DNA of 64,000 nt from CAZSRX01 sp964609675 [NCBI: uncultured Bacteroidota bacterium] (GTDB lineage Bacteria; CLD3; SB21), in NCBI GenBank assembly GCA_964609675.1, contig CAZSRX010000010.1, forward strand, positions 1 to 64,000, given 5' to 3'. The notes beneath the pieces are model-generated. The model worked only from the letters and a program-made list of their open reading frames with translations, made no database searches and was not told the DNA's origin. The translations under genes were made by a program, and so were the position numbers. This document shows positions 38,571 through 47,342 of this stretch, piece after piece (position 1 is the stretch's first letter; each line of letters opens with the position of its first letter).

Positions 38571-41500
38571 AAATCCGGCGGCTTAAGGTTGGTTGGAATT
38601 TTTAAAACAAAAACGGTTCCTTTTCCGGGCTCGCTCTGCACTTCCACACATCCCTGATGCTTCTCAACGGCGGCGTAAACTTCAGTCAGACCCAGCCCCT
38701 TGCCCGCGCCTACCTTCCGGGTTGTAAAAAACGGGTCAAATATCTTGGCTTTGATATCTTCCGTCATACCGATACCGTTGTCACCAATGGACAGATGCAG
38801 GACTTCATTTAGCGTTTCCGTCTTTATGGTTATCCATCCGTTGCCGGCAGGGATAATGCCTTTTTCTTCGGCGTCACGCACAGCCTGAACGGCATTTTGC
38901 AGTATATTAATCAGACTCTGGTGAAGCTCCCCGGGCAGGCACCAGAATGGCGGAACCGCGCCATAATCTTTAATAACCCGGATATCCCGATACTGAGACA
39001 GAAAAAGATCGACAATATTATCCAGACTGTTTTGGATATTTATTTCCCGCCAGGACATCGCGTCCAGATTGGAGAAGTTCTTCAGATTACTGACAATACC
39101 GGCGATGCGGGTTGTTCCGGCTATAATTTCTCGGATTGTCTGCCGGATATCTTCGCGGGCTTCCTGATATTCAATCTGCTCGGCTTGCCGCAGAAGCCCT
39201 GATTGGATTTCGGATGAAAGGTTATGGCCTTCGACGGCTTTTCTTAAGCTATCCGTATAGTCCAGCAATTCCGCCACCCGGTTTTCCAGAAATTCGTTGC
39301 CGCCTTTAATCAGTCCCAGCGGATTGTTTATTTCGTGTGCGATTCCGGCAACCATCTGCCCGAGCGAAGCCATTTTCTCGTGGCGTATCAACTCAGACTG
39401 TGCCCGCTGCAGCTCTTGGGTCCGTAAGAGGACTTTTTCCTCTAACTCCAGGTTGCGCTGCATCAGCACCCGTGAGCGCCAGCGGATAATCCCAAAAACG
39501 AAAATAAGCATCCCGACTCCGTAAAAAGTATACGCCCACCAGGTACGATACCAGGGCGGCAAGACTTCGAAAGCAAAAAAATCTTCCTCACTTTCTATGT
39601 CGTATATATTTTTTGCTTTGACGCAAAACTGATAATATCCCTCCGGCAAATTGGTATACTCTTTTTTGGGCTCTTTGACCCAGTCTGACCATTTTCGGTC
39701 AAAACCATCTAACCGGTACGAATAACGGGTGTATTCTTCAGAGCCGAAGTGAATGCCTGAAAAAAGCCATTGGACATTATTTTGTTCGGCAGAAATAACC
39801 AATCGGCTATGCCTTTCCTTTTGGTCAAGATAAATGATGCCTTCGCCGGGTTCGGAATCCATTAATATCATTTTTCTTATAAACGCCTTAAACGGTTTCT
39901 GTTCAGACCGGACCGAACGGGGATTATACCGGTAGATGGTCTCTGTGGAACCAATCCACATTGTGCCGTCTTTTTCGGGATATAACGCAACAATATTAAT
40001 ATGTTTCGGCAGCCTTTTAAAAGGAGTGGTTAAAAACTGCCATCGGTCGTCCCGGGTTTTTCGGGCTATACCAATTTCAGACCCGTCCACCATCCAGATG
40101 TCCCCGGTATAATCGGTGATAATCGGTATCAGACCTTCTCTGACCTTCTTATTAAATATGTAAAACGAGGTGTCTTCTAAAAAACAGTCCCGGTCGGGTT
40201 GATAACGGAAAAGCCCCGTACTGGTGGACACCAGGATCCCGTTATCTATAAAATAAGCCTGAGTCCAACCCGCACTCAGACCATTCAGGGTATCATAATG
40301 CGTAAATGTTGGTGTCAGCGTAATCTCATTTTCCCATCGTATTTTCCAAACCCCCTGATATTTTGACCCTGCCCAGAGCGCTCCGTTGTTATCCTCAGTC
40401 AGACTCCGTATTTCTGTTCTTAACCCGTTTATGCTGCCTAGATTAATGATACGGCCGCCGTGGTATTTGAAAATTCTGATTCCTTCTTTGTATCCCGAAA
40501 AAATGATACTGCTATCAAAACGTGAGCGATAAAGTAAAAATGACGTTTCTTTTGTTAACGGAGTAACCTTGTTTCCCATGATCTCAAGGACACCCTCCTG
40601 ATTCGCGCACAACAGAGCATGGGGCAGGGACAAAAGACTGAATGACTGCACAGTGATATTGGCTGTACGCTGAAACATGGGACGGGTTAATCTTCCGCCG
40701 GGCTGCTGCCATTCGATATGAAAAACCCCGGCATTCGTTGCGGCAACAATCCGGCCCTCGTGTCGTGTCACCGACTGTACGACCCCTTCCAGTCCGTGGA
40801 AATTATCAAATACCGTAAAAGGGGAAGGCCATTCCACATACGCCAGTCCGTTATCCAGGGCAAGCCATAAATTCGACGCCTGGTCTTTCATGATATAATG
40901 TACTTTTTCCGATAGTCCGGATAATTTATCCGCCATGGTAATGACCCGTCCGTTACGGTCCATAATCGCCAGCCCGCCGAAAAGGAAGCCGATGGCAAAG
41001 GTACCGTCGCTCAGGGCTTCCCCGCAATAGATCATTTGTTTACCGCAATAACTGTCCAATTCTGTCTTTAAAGGTATTAATTTTTGGCCGTCATAAACCA
41101 GAAAACCTTTATTCCGGGTGCCGATAAGCAGTTTATCATCATAAGGGATAATGACATAGACGCGCTGATTTTTCAGACTCTCGGTTTGCGGCATAAAAAT
41201 TATCGAAGTATCCTGCACCCGGTAAAGACCGGATGATTCCATATATATATAAACCGTATCGCGGATTAAAAACGATCGTGTCAGACGCTGGCTGGGCCGT
41301 ATCACCGACAACCGGTTATCATGCCAGCGGAACAGGTAGTTGCGGCATCGGAAATAAACGCCCTGGCTGGTCGCGTGCGTGCTCCATACATCGTCAAACG
41401 AACGTAATGCTTCCGGGAGAGAATCCGTCAGCGGACGAAATTCAAGGCGGCCTTCCCGGTCATAGTCCAGATAACCGAATTCATTCTGGGCGCCTACGTA

Positions 41501-41794
41501 AATCCTGTTGGCGCTGTCAACAGCCAGCGACCGGACCGTCGTGCGCTTATGGGTGGGGATGATTGACCAGTTGACGCCGTCATACTGTAAAACGCCGTTG
41601 TTATTGGCAAAGTACATCAGTCCGTTTTGATCCTGCGCCGCGCACCAATTCTGATGATAGCCGGAATAATCCTTAACCGTGTACATCCTCAAGAACGGTT
41701 TACCGTTTTCGTACATGGCCTGGGCGCTCAGTCCGGTCCAGGCTGTCAGTTTTATAAGCCCGAACCAAAGCGTTATGGTATTCAATATTTTCAT
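38567..41794 (-). CDS. Beta-propeller sensor histidine kinase D, divergent sensor
   Basis: The 1075-residue protein has a signal sequence (about 8-24) and a propeller-type sensor (about 30-640) in which the WIGT motifs are fewer and more diverged than in its neighbours. A Y_Y_Y domain (about 675-735), a membrane helix (about 745-765) and a coiled coil follow. The kinase core is of a different type: MVAGIAHEINNPLG with His820, N box NILQNAVQAV, and G2 GKGLGLTEV, as in NtrB/ZraS-like kinases. It shares this core type with kinase E, not with A-C. The start overlaps kinase E by 4 bp. No output domain is present. Confidence 0.92.
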   Translation of the reverse strand: MKILNTITLWFGLIKLTAWTGLSAQAMYENGKPFLRMYTVKDYSGYHQNWCAAQDQNGLMYFANNNGVLQYDGVNWSIIPTHKRTTVRSLAVDSANRIYVGAQNEFGYLDYDREGRLEFRPLTDSLPEALRSFDDVWSTHATSQGVYFRCRNYLFRWHDNRLSVIRPSQRLTRSFLIRDTVYIYMESSGLYRVQDTSIIFMPQTESLKNQRVYVIIPYDDKLLIGTRNKGFLVYDGQKLIPLKTELDSYCGKQMIYCGEALSDGTFAIGFLFGGLAIMDRNGRVITMADKLSGLSEKVHYIMKDQASNLWLALDNGLAYVEWPSPFTVFDNFHGLEGVVQSVTRHEGRIVAATNAGVFHIEWQQPGGRLTRPMFQRTANITVQSFSLLSLPHALLCANQEGVLEIMGNKVTPLTKETSFLLYRSRFDSSIIFSGYKEGIRIFKYHGGRIINLGSINGLRTEIRSLTEDNNGALWAGSKYQGVWKIRWENEITLTPTFTHYDTLNGLSAGWTQAYFIDNGILVSTSTGLFRYQPDRDCFLEDTSFYIFNKKVREGLIPIITDYTGDIWMVDGSEIGIARKTRDDRWQFLTTPFKRLPKHINIVALYPEKDGTMWIGSTETIYRYNPRSVRSEQKPFKAFIRKMILMDSEPGEGIIYLDQKERHSRLVISAEQNNVQWLFSGIHFGSEEYTRYSYRLDGFDRKWSDWVKEPKKEYTNLPEGYYQFCVKAKNIYDIESEEDFFAFEVLPPWYRTWWAYTFYGVGMLIFVFGIIRWRSRVLMQRNLELEEKVLLRTQELQRAQSELIRHEKMASLGQMVAGIAHEINNPLGLIKGGNEFLENRVAELLDYTDSLRKAVEGHNLSSEIQSGLLRQAEQIEYQEAREDIRQTIREIIAGTTRIAGIVSNLKNFSNLDAMSWREINIQNSLDNIVDLFLSQYRDIRVIKDYGAVPPFWCLPGELHQSLINILQNAVQAVRDAEEKGIIPAGNGWITIKTETLNEVLHLSIGDNGIGMTEDIKAKIFDPFFTTRKVGAGKGLGLTEVYAAVEKHQGCVEVQSEPGKGTVFVLKIPTNLKPPDL

Positions 41795-44700
41795 GGTAAA
41801 TATATCCTGAATTCTGTACCCTTACCCATCTCGCTGGTGAAGGTAATTTCGCCGCCGTGCCGCTGAATGACGTTATAACTGATCGTCAGCCCCAGTCCGG
41901 TACCGCGTCCGACTTCCTTGGTAGTAAAGAACGGATCAAACACCTGATCCCGGATAGCGGCGGAAATACCGCGGCCAGTGTCCCGGATTGTAACAACCAC
42001 TTTGTATTTTCTGTTTATCATGTCCGGATGCAATGCGGTTTCATTTGAGAACAAAGCGGTTCGGATGGTAATGGTTCCTTTTTCAGGAATAGCCTCAAGC
42101 GCATTAGTCACTATATTCATAAAAACCTGATGCAGTAATCCCGGATACCCTCTCAGCCGCGGCAGTTCGTTCAGGTCAGTAATGATGTTGACGCGGTCTT
42201 CATGACCGGGCAGAAGAATTTCCAGCGTGGACAGGATCATTTCATTAATATCGATTTCTTCCTGAAGCGCTTCATCCACGCTGGCCAGGTTCTTTAATTC
42301 CGTAACGATTTTCTTAATGCGGGATGAACCGGTCCGGCAGGCCTCTATCAGACCGGGCAGGTCGCGCGCGATATACGAAAAGTCATGCTCTTCTTTTAAA
42401 CGCTCAAATCGCGCCGATAGTTCCGGGACAGACGGCGCGGGATCATTCGAAAGCGCCTCTTCCATACACTCGATTATACGGATCATACTGGCAATATAAT
42501 CCTGCATATAAGTTAAATTACCGTCAATAAAACCGAGCGGATTATTGATTTCATGCGCGACGCCGGCCACCAGATGCGCCAGCGCGGCCATTTTTTCGGA
42601 CTGTATCAGCTGGTGCTGAGTTTCTTTCAATTCCTCCACCGTTTGTTGAAGATCCAGATTTATTGAATCCAGTATTTCCTTCTGGCGCCGGATTTCCTCG
42701 TATGCGGCCTGCAAGTTTTGGTTTTTCTCGGTAATTTCCTGTGTCCGTTCTTGGACCACGGTTTCCAGCCGCTGCTTCTGCTTTTCAATCGCGCGGGTAC
42801 GAATACGTACCCAAGCCACGCCGGCGCCAGCCGCAAGAACAATCATCAATCCGCGGAACCACCATGTTTTCCAAAACGGCGGGTTAATGATGATAATAAT
42901 GCTGGCGCCCTCTTCGTTCCACACGCCGTCAGAATTACTGCCTTTGACACGGAAGACATACTGGCCGCCGTCCAGATTGGTATAACTGGCATACCGGCGG
43001 CTGCCGCATAAAATCCAGTCCGGGTCAAAACCTTCCAGACGATAGGCGTATTGATTATAGCCGGGATTGACAAAATCCAGCGCGGCAAATTCAAACGAAA
43101 TGAAAACATCTTTATAATTCAGTTCCAGCTCGTTTAAAAAATAGATTTTTTTTCCAAGATTAACCGCCCGGTCAAATTTTTTAAAACTCGTAATTTGTAC
43201 TTGTGGCGGCATCGTATTATCGAGGATTTTGCCCGGATAAAAGGCGTTAAAACCGTCGGTGCCACCGAATATCATCTGGCCGTCGCGTGTTTTCAGATAG
43301 GCGCCGATATTAAATTCTTTTCCCTGCAAACCGTCCTGTACGCCGTAATTCCTTATGCTTACGGTGGAATCACCGTTCCAGACAATCTTACTGATTCCCG
43401 CATTGGTGCTGACCCACAGACGGCCTCCGGAATCCTCAAGAATTCCGTAAATAATCTCATTGGCAAAGCCGTTTTGCTCATCGTAACAGGTAAATTTCTG
43501 AGTGTTCAGGTCGAGACGGTGCAGGCCAGCCCGGGTACCGATCCAAATGTAATGTTTGTTATTCGGCCGGTAAATCGACAAAATCGCATCGTTTCTTAAA
43601 CCCGCCGGATCGTTTTCACTGCTCCGGTACCGGGTGATCTTCCCGCTCGCAGGATCCAAGCGGTTCAGGCCTCTGCCGTACGTGCCGATCCACAGATAAC
43701 CTTCCCAATCCCGATACACTTTCCAGATGTCGTTACCGCTTAATGAATTCGTGTCCTCGCGGTTGATATAAAAGCGGCTAATGCGGCGGCGGGTGTCCAG
43801 ACGTATTAAACCGCTACCGTAGGTGCCGATCCATAAAACGCTGTCATGGCTTGCTTCAAGGCTTCGTATGCGAATTATCCCCGACGTTTCGTCATTATCC
43901 GGAGCGAGCGGATATCGCTCAAAGGCGGCCTCTCCGGCTTTATAATACCGGCTCAAATCTAACCGGTTAAGCCCGTCATACGTACCAATCCACAGGATAT
44001 TTTGTTCATCGGTGACCAGGGCAAATACGTTGTTATTGCTAATATCGGATTTTTTTCCGGCGGCCCGGTGATTTTTAAATCGTCCGGTGTTACGGTCAAA
44101 CTCAAATAATCCGCCACCCCATGTGCCAATCCAAAGGGTGCCCCGGTAATCTTCGCAAAAAGCCAACATTACGTCATTGGTCAGGCCGTTCCGGTTGTCA
44201 GTTTCAGAGGAATAGCGTATGAACGGCTTCGGATTGTAATGAAATTTACTGAGACCCCCGCCGTTAGTGCCGATCCATATATTACCGGAACGGTCCTTGA
44301 AAAGAGAACGGATAATATTAGCCGCAATCGAGTGTCGGTCCGCCGCGTCATGACGAAAGGACTTAAAAACAGGAGTCTGACTGACCGTTGTGAAGCGGTT
44401 ATGGATACCGTTCAGTCCGTTTAACGTGCCAATCCAGAGCTGATACGACGGATCTTCGTAGATGCTCGAAATGTGATTGCTGCTAACCGAAGCGCTGTTT
44501 TTAGGCCGGCTAATATAATGCGCCACCGATTCGGAGCCGGGTTGCATACAGTATAATCCTTTTTCGTCCGTACCGATCCACAATTGCCCGTGATGATCTT
44601 CGTAAATGCACAAAACCGGAATATCCCCCGTACTTTTATCAAGACGGACGGGACGGAAACGACCTGTTGACCGGTCCAGCTCGCACAGACCATACTGCGT

Positions 44701-45330
44701 GCCCACCCATAATCGTTTCCGGGAATCCTCATAAACATACTGAACGCGGTTATGCGGCAGACTGTTGGGATTTTTCGGATCGTGGGTGAAAACGGTAATT
44801 TTTCCCGATTCCGGCGACATACGGCAGAGACCGCCGCCGCGGCTTCCTATCCATAAATTCCGTTCATGATCCAGGCATAGCGACAGAAGATAATTGTCGT
44901 TCAGAGATGGGGTTTGTAAAGAATCATGCTTATAAGCTGTAAATTTCTCCGTGACAAAATCCATCCGCGCCAGCCCGCCGCCGAACGTGGCAATCCATAG
45001 GCATGCTCCGGCTGTGTCCTCAACTATTGCATTGATAAAATTGTATGGCAGCGACGTGGTATCGAACGGGCGGTGGCGGTAAACCGTAAAATGATAGCCG
45101 TCGTATTTGTTCAGACCGTCCTGCGTGCCGAACCACATGAATCCGCGCCGGTCCTGCAGAATGGCATTGACCGAGCCCTGGGATAATCCTTCATTGACCG
45201 AAATATTCTCAAAGCGGATCGGACGTTCCTGCGCGGCGGCGTTGGCGACAGGCATTATCAGACCCCATGCCAGCAAAGCGGCACCGAATGATATCCGTAA
45301 GCACCAATTGTATTTTTTCTTTCGCGCCAT
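41791..45330 (-). CDS. Beta-propeller sensor histidine kinase E, first of the operon
   Basis: The 1179-residue protein has a signal sequence (about 13-34), WIGT-rich propeller (about 45-735), Y_Y_Y (about 765-825), a membrane helix (about 832-850), a long coiled coil (about 855-915), and an NtrB-like kinase core. The phospho-acceptor is His926 in GVAHEINNPLG. HATPase boxes are NIVTNALEAI, DTGRG and GTGLGLTISY. It lacks receiver and DNA-binding domains. It is the first gene of the run, with a promoter-like sequence (45384-45413) upstream. Confidence 0.93.
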   Translation of the reverse strand: MARKKKYNWCLRISFGAALLAWGLIMPVANAAAQERPIRFENISVNEGLSQGSVNAILQDRRGFMWFGTQDGLNKYDGYHFTVYRHRPFDTTSLPYNFINAIVEDTAGACLWIATFGGGLARMDFVTEKFTAYKHDSLQTPSLNDNYLLSLCLDHERNLWIGSRGGGLCRMSPESGKITVFTHDPKNPNSLPHNRVQYVYEDSRKRLWVGTQYGLCELDRSTGRFRPVRLDKSTGDIPVLCIYEDHHGQLWIGTDEKGLYCMQPGSESVAHYISRPKNSASVSSNHISSIYEDPSYQLWIGTLNGLNGIHNRFTTVSQTPVFKSFRHDAADRHSIAANIIRSLFKDRSGNIWIGTNGGGLSKFHYNPKPFIRYSSETDNRNGLTNDVMLAFCEDYRGTLWIGTWGGGLFEFDRNTGRFKNHRAAGKKSDISNNNVFALVTDEQNILWIGTYDGLNRLDLSRYYKAGEAAFERYPLAPDNDETSGIIRIRSLEASHDSVLWIGTYGSGLIRLDTRRRISRFYINREDTNSLSGNDIWKVYRDWEGYLWIGTYGRGLNRLDPASGKITRYRSSENDPAGLRNDAILSIYRPNNKHYIWIGTRAGLHRLDLNTQKFTCYDEQNGFANEIIYGILEDSGGRLWVSTNAGISKIVWNGDSTVSIRNYGVQDGLQGKEFNIGAYLKTRDGQMIFGGTDGFNAFYPGKILDNTMPPQVQITSFKKFDRAVNLGKKIYFLNELELNYKDVFISFEFAALDFVNPGYNQYAYRLEGFDPDWILCGSRRYASYTNLDGGQYVFRVKGSNSDGVWNEEGASIIIIINPPFWKTWWFRGLMIVLAAGAGVAWVRIRTRAIEKQKQRLETVVQERTQEITEKNQNLQAAYEEIRRQKEILDSINLDLQQTVEELKETQHQLIQSEKMAALAHLVAGVAHEINNPLGFIDGNLTYMQDYIASMIRIIECMEEALSNDPAPSVPELSARFERLKEEHDFSYIARDLPGLIEACRTGSSRIKKIVTELKNLASVDEALQEEIDINEMILSTLEILLPGHEDRVNIITDLNELPRLRGYPGLLHQVFMNIVTNALEAIPEKGTITIRTALFSNETALHPDMINRKYKVVVTIRDTGRGISAAIRDQVFDPFFTTKEVGRGTGLGLTISYNVIQRHGGEITFTSEMGKGTEFRIYLP

Positions 45331-45383
45331 GAAGGCCGCCTGACTGATTAGCGTTCATGCTTGCGTGTTGCTATTAATTTGTA

Positions 45384-45413
45384 AATATAAAAAATTAAAC
45401 ACCATATAAGCAA
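45384..45413 (-). promoter_or_regulatory. Probable promoter of the five-kinase operon
   Basis: On the minus strand TTGCTT (45413-45408) and TATATT (45389-45384) are separated by 18 bp, about 55 bp before the kinase E start. Confidence 0.5.
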
Positions 45414-45426
45414 TGAGTTTTTAATT

Positions 45427-45452
45427 AAAAAACAGGCCTCGGGCCTGTTTTT
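45427..45452 (-). terminator. Terminator after the DUF4234-like gene
   Basis: Stem AAAAACAGGCC / GGCCTGTTTTT with a TCG loop, ending in T-runs, lies about 30 bp beyond the stop at 45483. It isolates the small membrane-protein genes from the kinase operon. Confidence 0.85.
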
Positions 45453-45482
45453 ATAAGAGTCACAATGTAAAATTCGGGTAGC

Positions 45483-45779
45483 CTACAAAGTCCTATTTAT
45501 CTTGCTTTGGGTGATGGCCATGCCGATAGTGCTGAACAGGAATATCCACAGAAAACATGCGATGGCGCTCATATGTTTTTTTGTAACCATCTCCACGCCC
45601 TGCCCGAATTTCCAAACAAAATACAGGTTGGCAAACGGGATGATAAGAAACCAGGCGGTAGGTATGGATGCCCCCTGAAATTTCATTTCTTCCTTTACTT
45701 TAACAAACCTGACGAAATAATAAATTCCGAATGTGATTACCGGAAGAAAAAAGACGGCTAAAGGATTCCTCTTTTTCAT
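45483..45779 (-). CDS. Small DUF4234-like membrane protein
   Basis: The 98-residue protein begins with KKRNPLAVFFLPVITFGIYY and has about three membrane helices, the DUF4234 pattern. The frame is open to 45800, but GAGGA lies at proper distance before the ATG at 45779, so I use that start. It follows the DUF2752 gene closely. Function is unknown. Confidence 0.8.
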   Translation of the reverse strand: MKKRNPLAVFFLPVITFGIYYFVRFVKVKEEMKFQGASIPTAWFLIIPFANLYFVWKFGQGVEMVTKKHMSAIACFLWIFLFSTIGMAITQSKINRTL

Positions 45780-45792
45780 AATACGATCCTCA

Positions 45793-46263
45793 CTAAGCAA
45801 ATTGTTTTAACTGGTGGATGAGTTTCCACAACGGTTGAAACGGTTCAAAATCGTGGATGTAAAATCCCATGCGGATTACGCCGAAAATGACAAGGCCGAC
45901 AATAAACCATATTTTGGCGCGGTTCCACAGGTTTTGGGGAGGAAACGGCAGATTTTTTTTAAACAGCAGCCATACCGCGTCTTTCAGCGCGCTCCACCCC
46001 CAGAAGAAAAATAATATAAGCCCGAATGGATTCATCAGGAAAGAATTGTACCAATCCAGATGGCCGGCATATACAAAACTCCGCGTCATGCCGCATCCGG
46101 GACAGGGCAGGTTGGTTAAATTTTTAAAAACGCAGATTTCTACAGGGCCTTCCTGAAAAGGCTCTAAAAGCACGCTTATCAATAAAACAGAGAAATATAA
46201 AAAAATGTTTTCAACCCGATCTCTGACGGAATCATCTTTAATAAGTCGGTTAAAAAACAGCAC
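45793..46263 (-). CDS. DUF2752-family membrane protein
   Basis: The 156-residue protein has about three membrane segments and the DUF2752 core LPCPGCGMTRS (C54, C57) followed by NPFGLILFFFW. The family is widespread and uncharacterised. The start is GTG with no clear SD, so it may be translated by coupling to the gene ending 3 bp upstream. The next gene downstream is the DUF4234-like one. Confidence 0.87.
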   Translation of the reverse strand: MLFFNRLIKDDSVRDRVENIFLYFSVLLISVLLEPFQEGPVEICVFKNLTNLPCPGCGMTRSFVYAGHLDWYNSFLMNPFGLILFFFWGWSALKDAVWLLFKKNLPFPPQNLWNRAKIWFIVGLVIFGVIRMGFYIHDFEPFQPLWKLIHQLKQFA

Positions 46264-46266
46264 AAT

Positions 46267-46641
46267 TTATCTATAATGTTTTAAAGAATTCAAAACTGAT
46301 AAACCTGATCCGATTAACACAAAAACAATCAACACTGCAAAAACAATGTAAATTATCATCAATATACCGTTTATTAAAAAATATGTTTTCAGTTTTTGCA
46401 TCAACACAATTAATTGTTGTTTATCGTGATTTGCGTTGTTTATCGAATTACCTGCCTGTAATAAAACAACTCCCAACCAAATAGGGAGCCAGCCAATAAT
46501 TATTCCGTAGCATGAAACGCAAAGCAAAACACCTGAAATAACACTCATCACACCTAAGAATTTAATCCAGGGTCTTGCTTCATTTGCAATATACAATATA
46601 TGATCTGTTATATCTTTATGTGAGTTATCATAATTTGTCAT
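46267..46641 (-). CDS. Small membrane protein, DUF5362-like
   Basis: The 124-residue protein has three or four hydrophobic segments (about 28-45, 48-65, 90-115) around a polar middle. It resembles DUF5362-type proteins from memory only. The AT content of this gene and the next is visibly higher than the surroundings. A terminator of the upstream gene separates it from the 46719 gene; function is unknown. Confidence 0.7.
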   Translation of the reverse strand: MTNYDNSHKDITDHILYIANEARPWIKFLGVMSVISGVLLCVSCYGIIIGWLPIWLGVVLLQAGNSINNANHDKQQLIVLMQKLKTYFLINGILMIIYIVFAVLIVFVLIGSGLSVLNSLKHYR

Positions 46642-46656
46642 ATTGTTTTCTCCCCA

Positions 46657-46686
46657 AAAAAAAGGCAGATTTTATATCTGCCTTTT
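46657..46686 (-). terminator. Terminator between two small membrane-protein genes
   Basis: Stem AAAGGCAGAT / ATCTGCCTTT with a short loop, ending on the minus strand in a T-run, lies about 35 bp after the stop at 46719. Confidence 0.85.
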
Positions 46687-46718
46687 ACTAAAAGTAATTT
46701 TTTAAAGTATAATTTAAT

Positions 46719-47075
46719 TTATTTCATTAAATTAAATTTCTCACCAAATTTGCCAATTACAGGTAAAGGTACACACTTCCCTTGTGCGGCATTAATAATA
46801 CCTATAACCATTAATACCCATCCAAATAAAATTATCAAATATCCAATGAATGCAATTGCTAAGACACCACCTATAATTTCTAAAACAAAAATCACTAAAG
46901 CTTGCTCTAAGTGGTACATTGCAAATTTGTTTTCCCTTGCTGCTAACAATGGAATCAGGAAACAGCAAGCTAAGTATGCAATGATTGCCATCATTTTTCC
47001 TTTTTCAATATCTTCTGCTGTGGGTACCGGCCGGTTGCTGCCCGCGGGTTGCGTATTTTGTTCTGTCATAGCCAA
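46719..47075 (-). CDS. Small membrane protein, DUF4870/Tic20-like
   Basis: The 118-residue protein has a polar N-terminal 25 residues and then three to four membrane helices (about 27-45, 55-80, 82-100) with a YLACCFLIPLLA start and a short charged end. This fits DUF4870-like proteins, of unknown function. GGAG seven bases before the first ATG supports the start. The gene is AT-rich compared with its neighbours. A TTGTGT-17-TATATT promoter lies upstream. Confidence 0.75.
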   Translation of the reverse strand: MAMTEQNTQPAGSNRPVPTAEDIEKGKMMAIIAYLACCFLIPLLAARENKFAMYHLEQALVIFVLEIIGGVLAIAFIGYLIILFGWVLMVIGIINAAQGKCVPLPVIGKFGEKFNLMK

Positions 47076-47153
47076 TCTCCAAAAAGTTAGTTAATGAGTT
47101 TATGGTTAGTAATCTAAAGAAATTTATGAATGCGCAAGCAATTTACACTTTTG

Positions 47154-47182
47154 AATATAAATATCCAAATACCAAAACACAA
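47154..47182 (-). promoter_or_regulatory. Promoter of the 46719-47075 gene
   Basis: On the minus strand TTGTGT (47182-47177) and TATATT (47159-47154) are separated by 17 bp, about 80 bp before the start codon. Confidence 0.5.
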
Positions 47183-47268
47183 GATTAATTTACAGCGCTG
47201 TTAAAATATTTACATGGGAAAGCCGGCTTTAAAAAAACGCCACTAAACAAAACCGACGGGATAGGAAT

Positions 47269-47297
47269 TTGACTTTATGAAATGTTTTGATTAAACT
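47269..47297 (+). promoter_or_regulatory. Probable promoter of rimO
   Basis: TTGACT (47269-47274) and TAAACT (47292-47297) are separated by 17 bp, about 45 bp before the rimO start. Confidence 0.5.
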
Positions 47298-47342
47298 TTG
47301 TAGAAATAATGAACCTATGTATTTTTTTATGTAAGGCCATTT

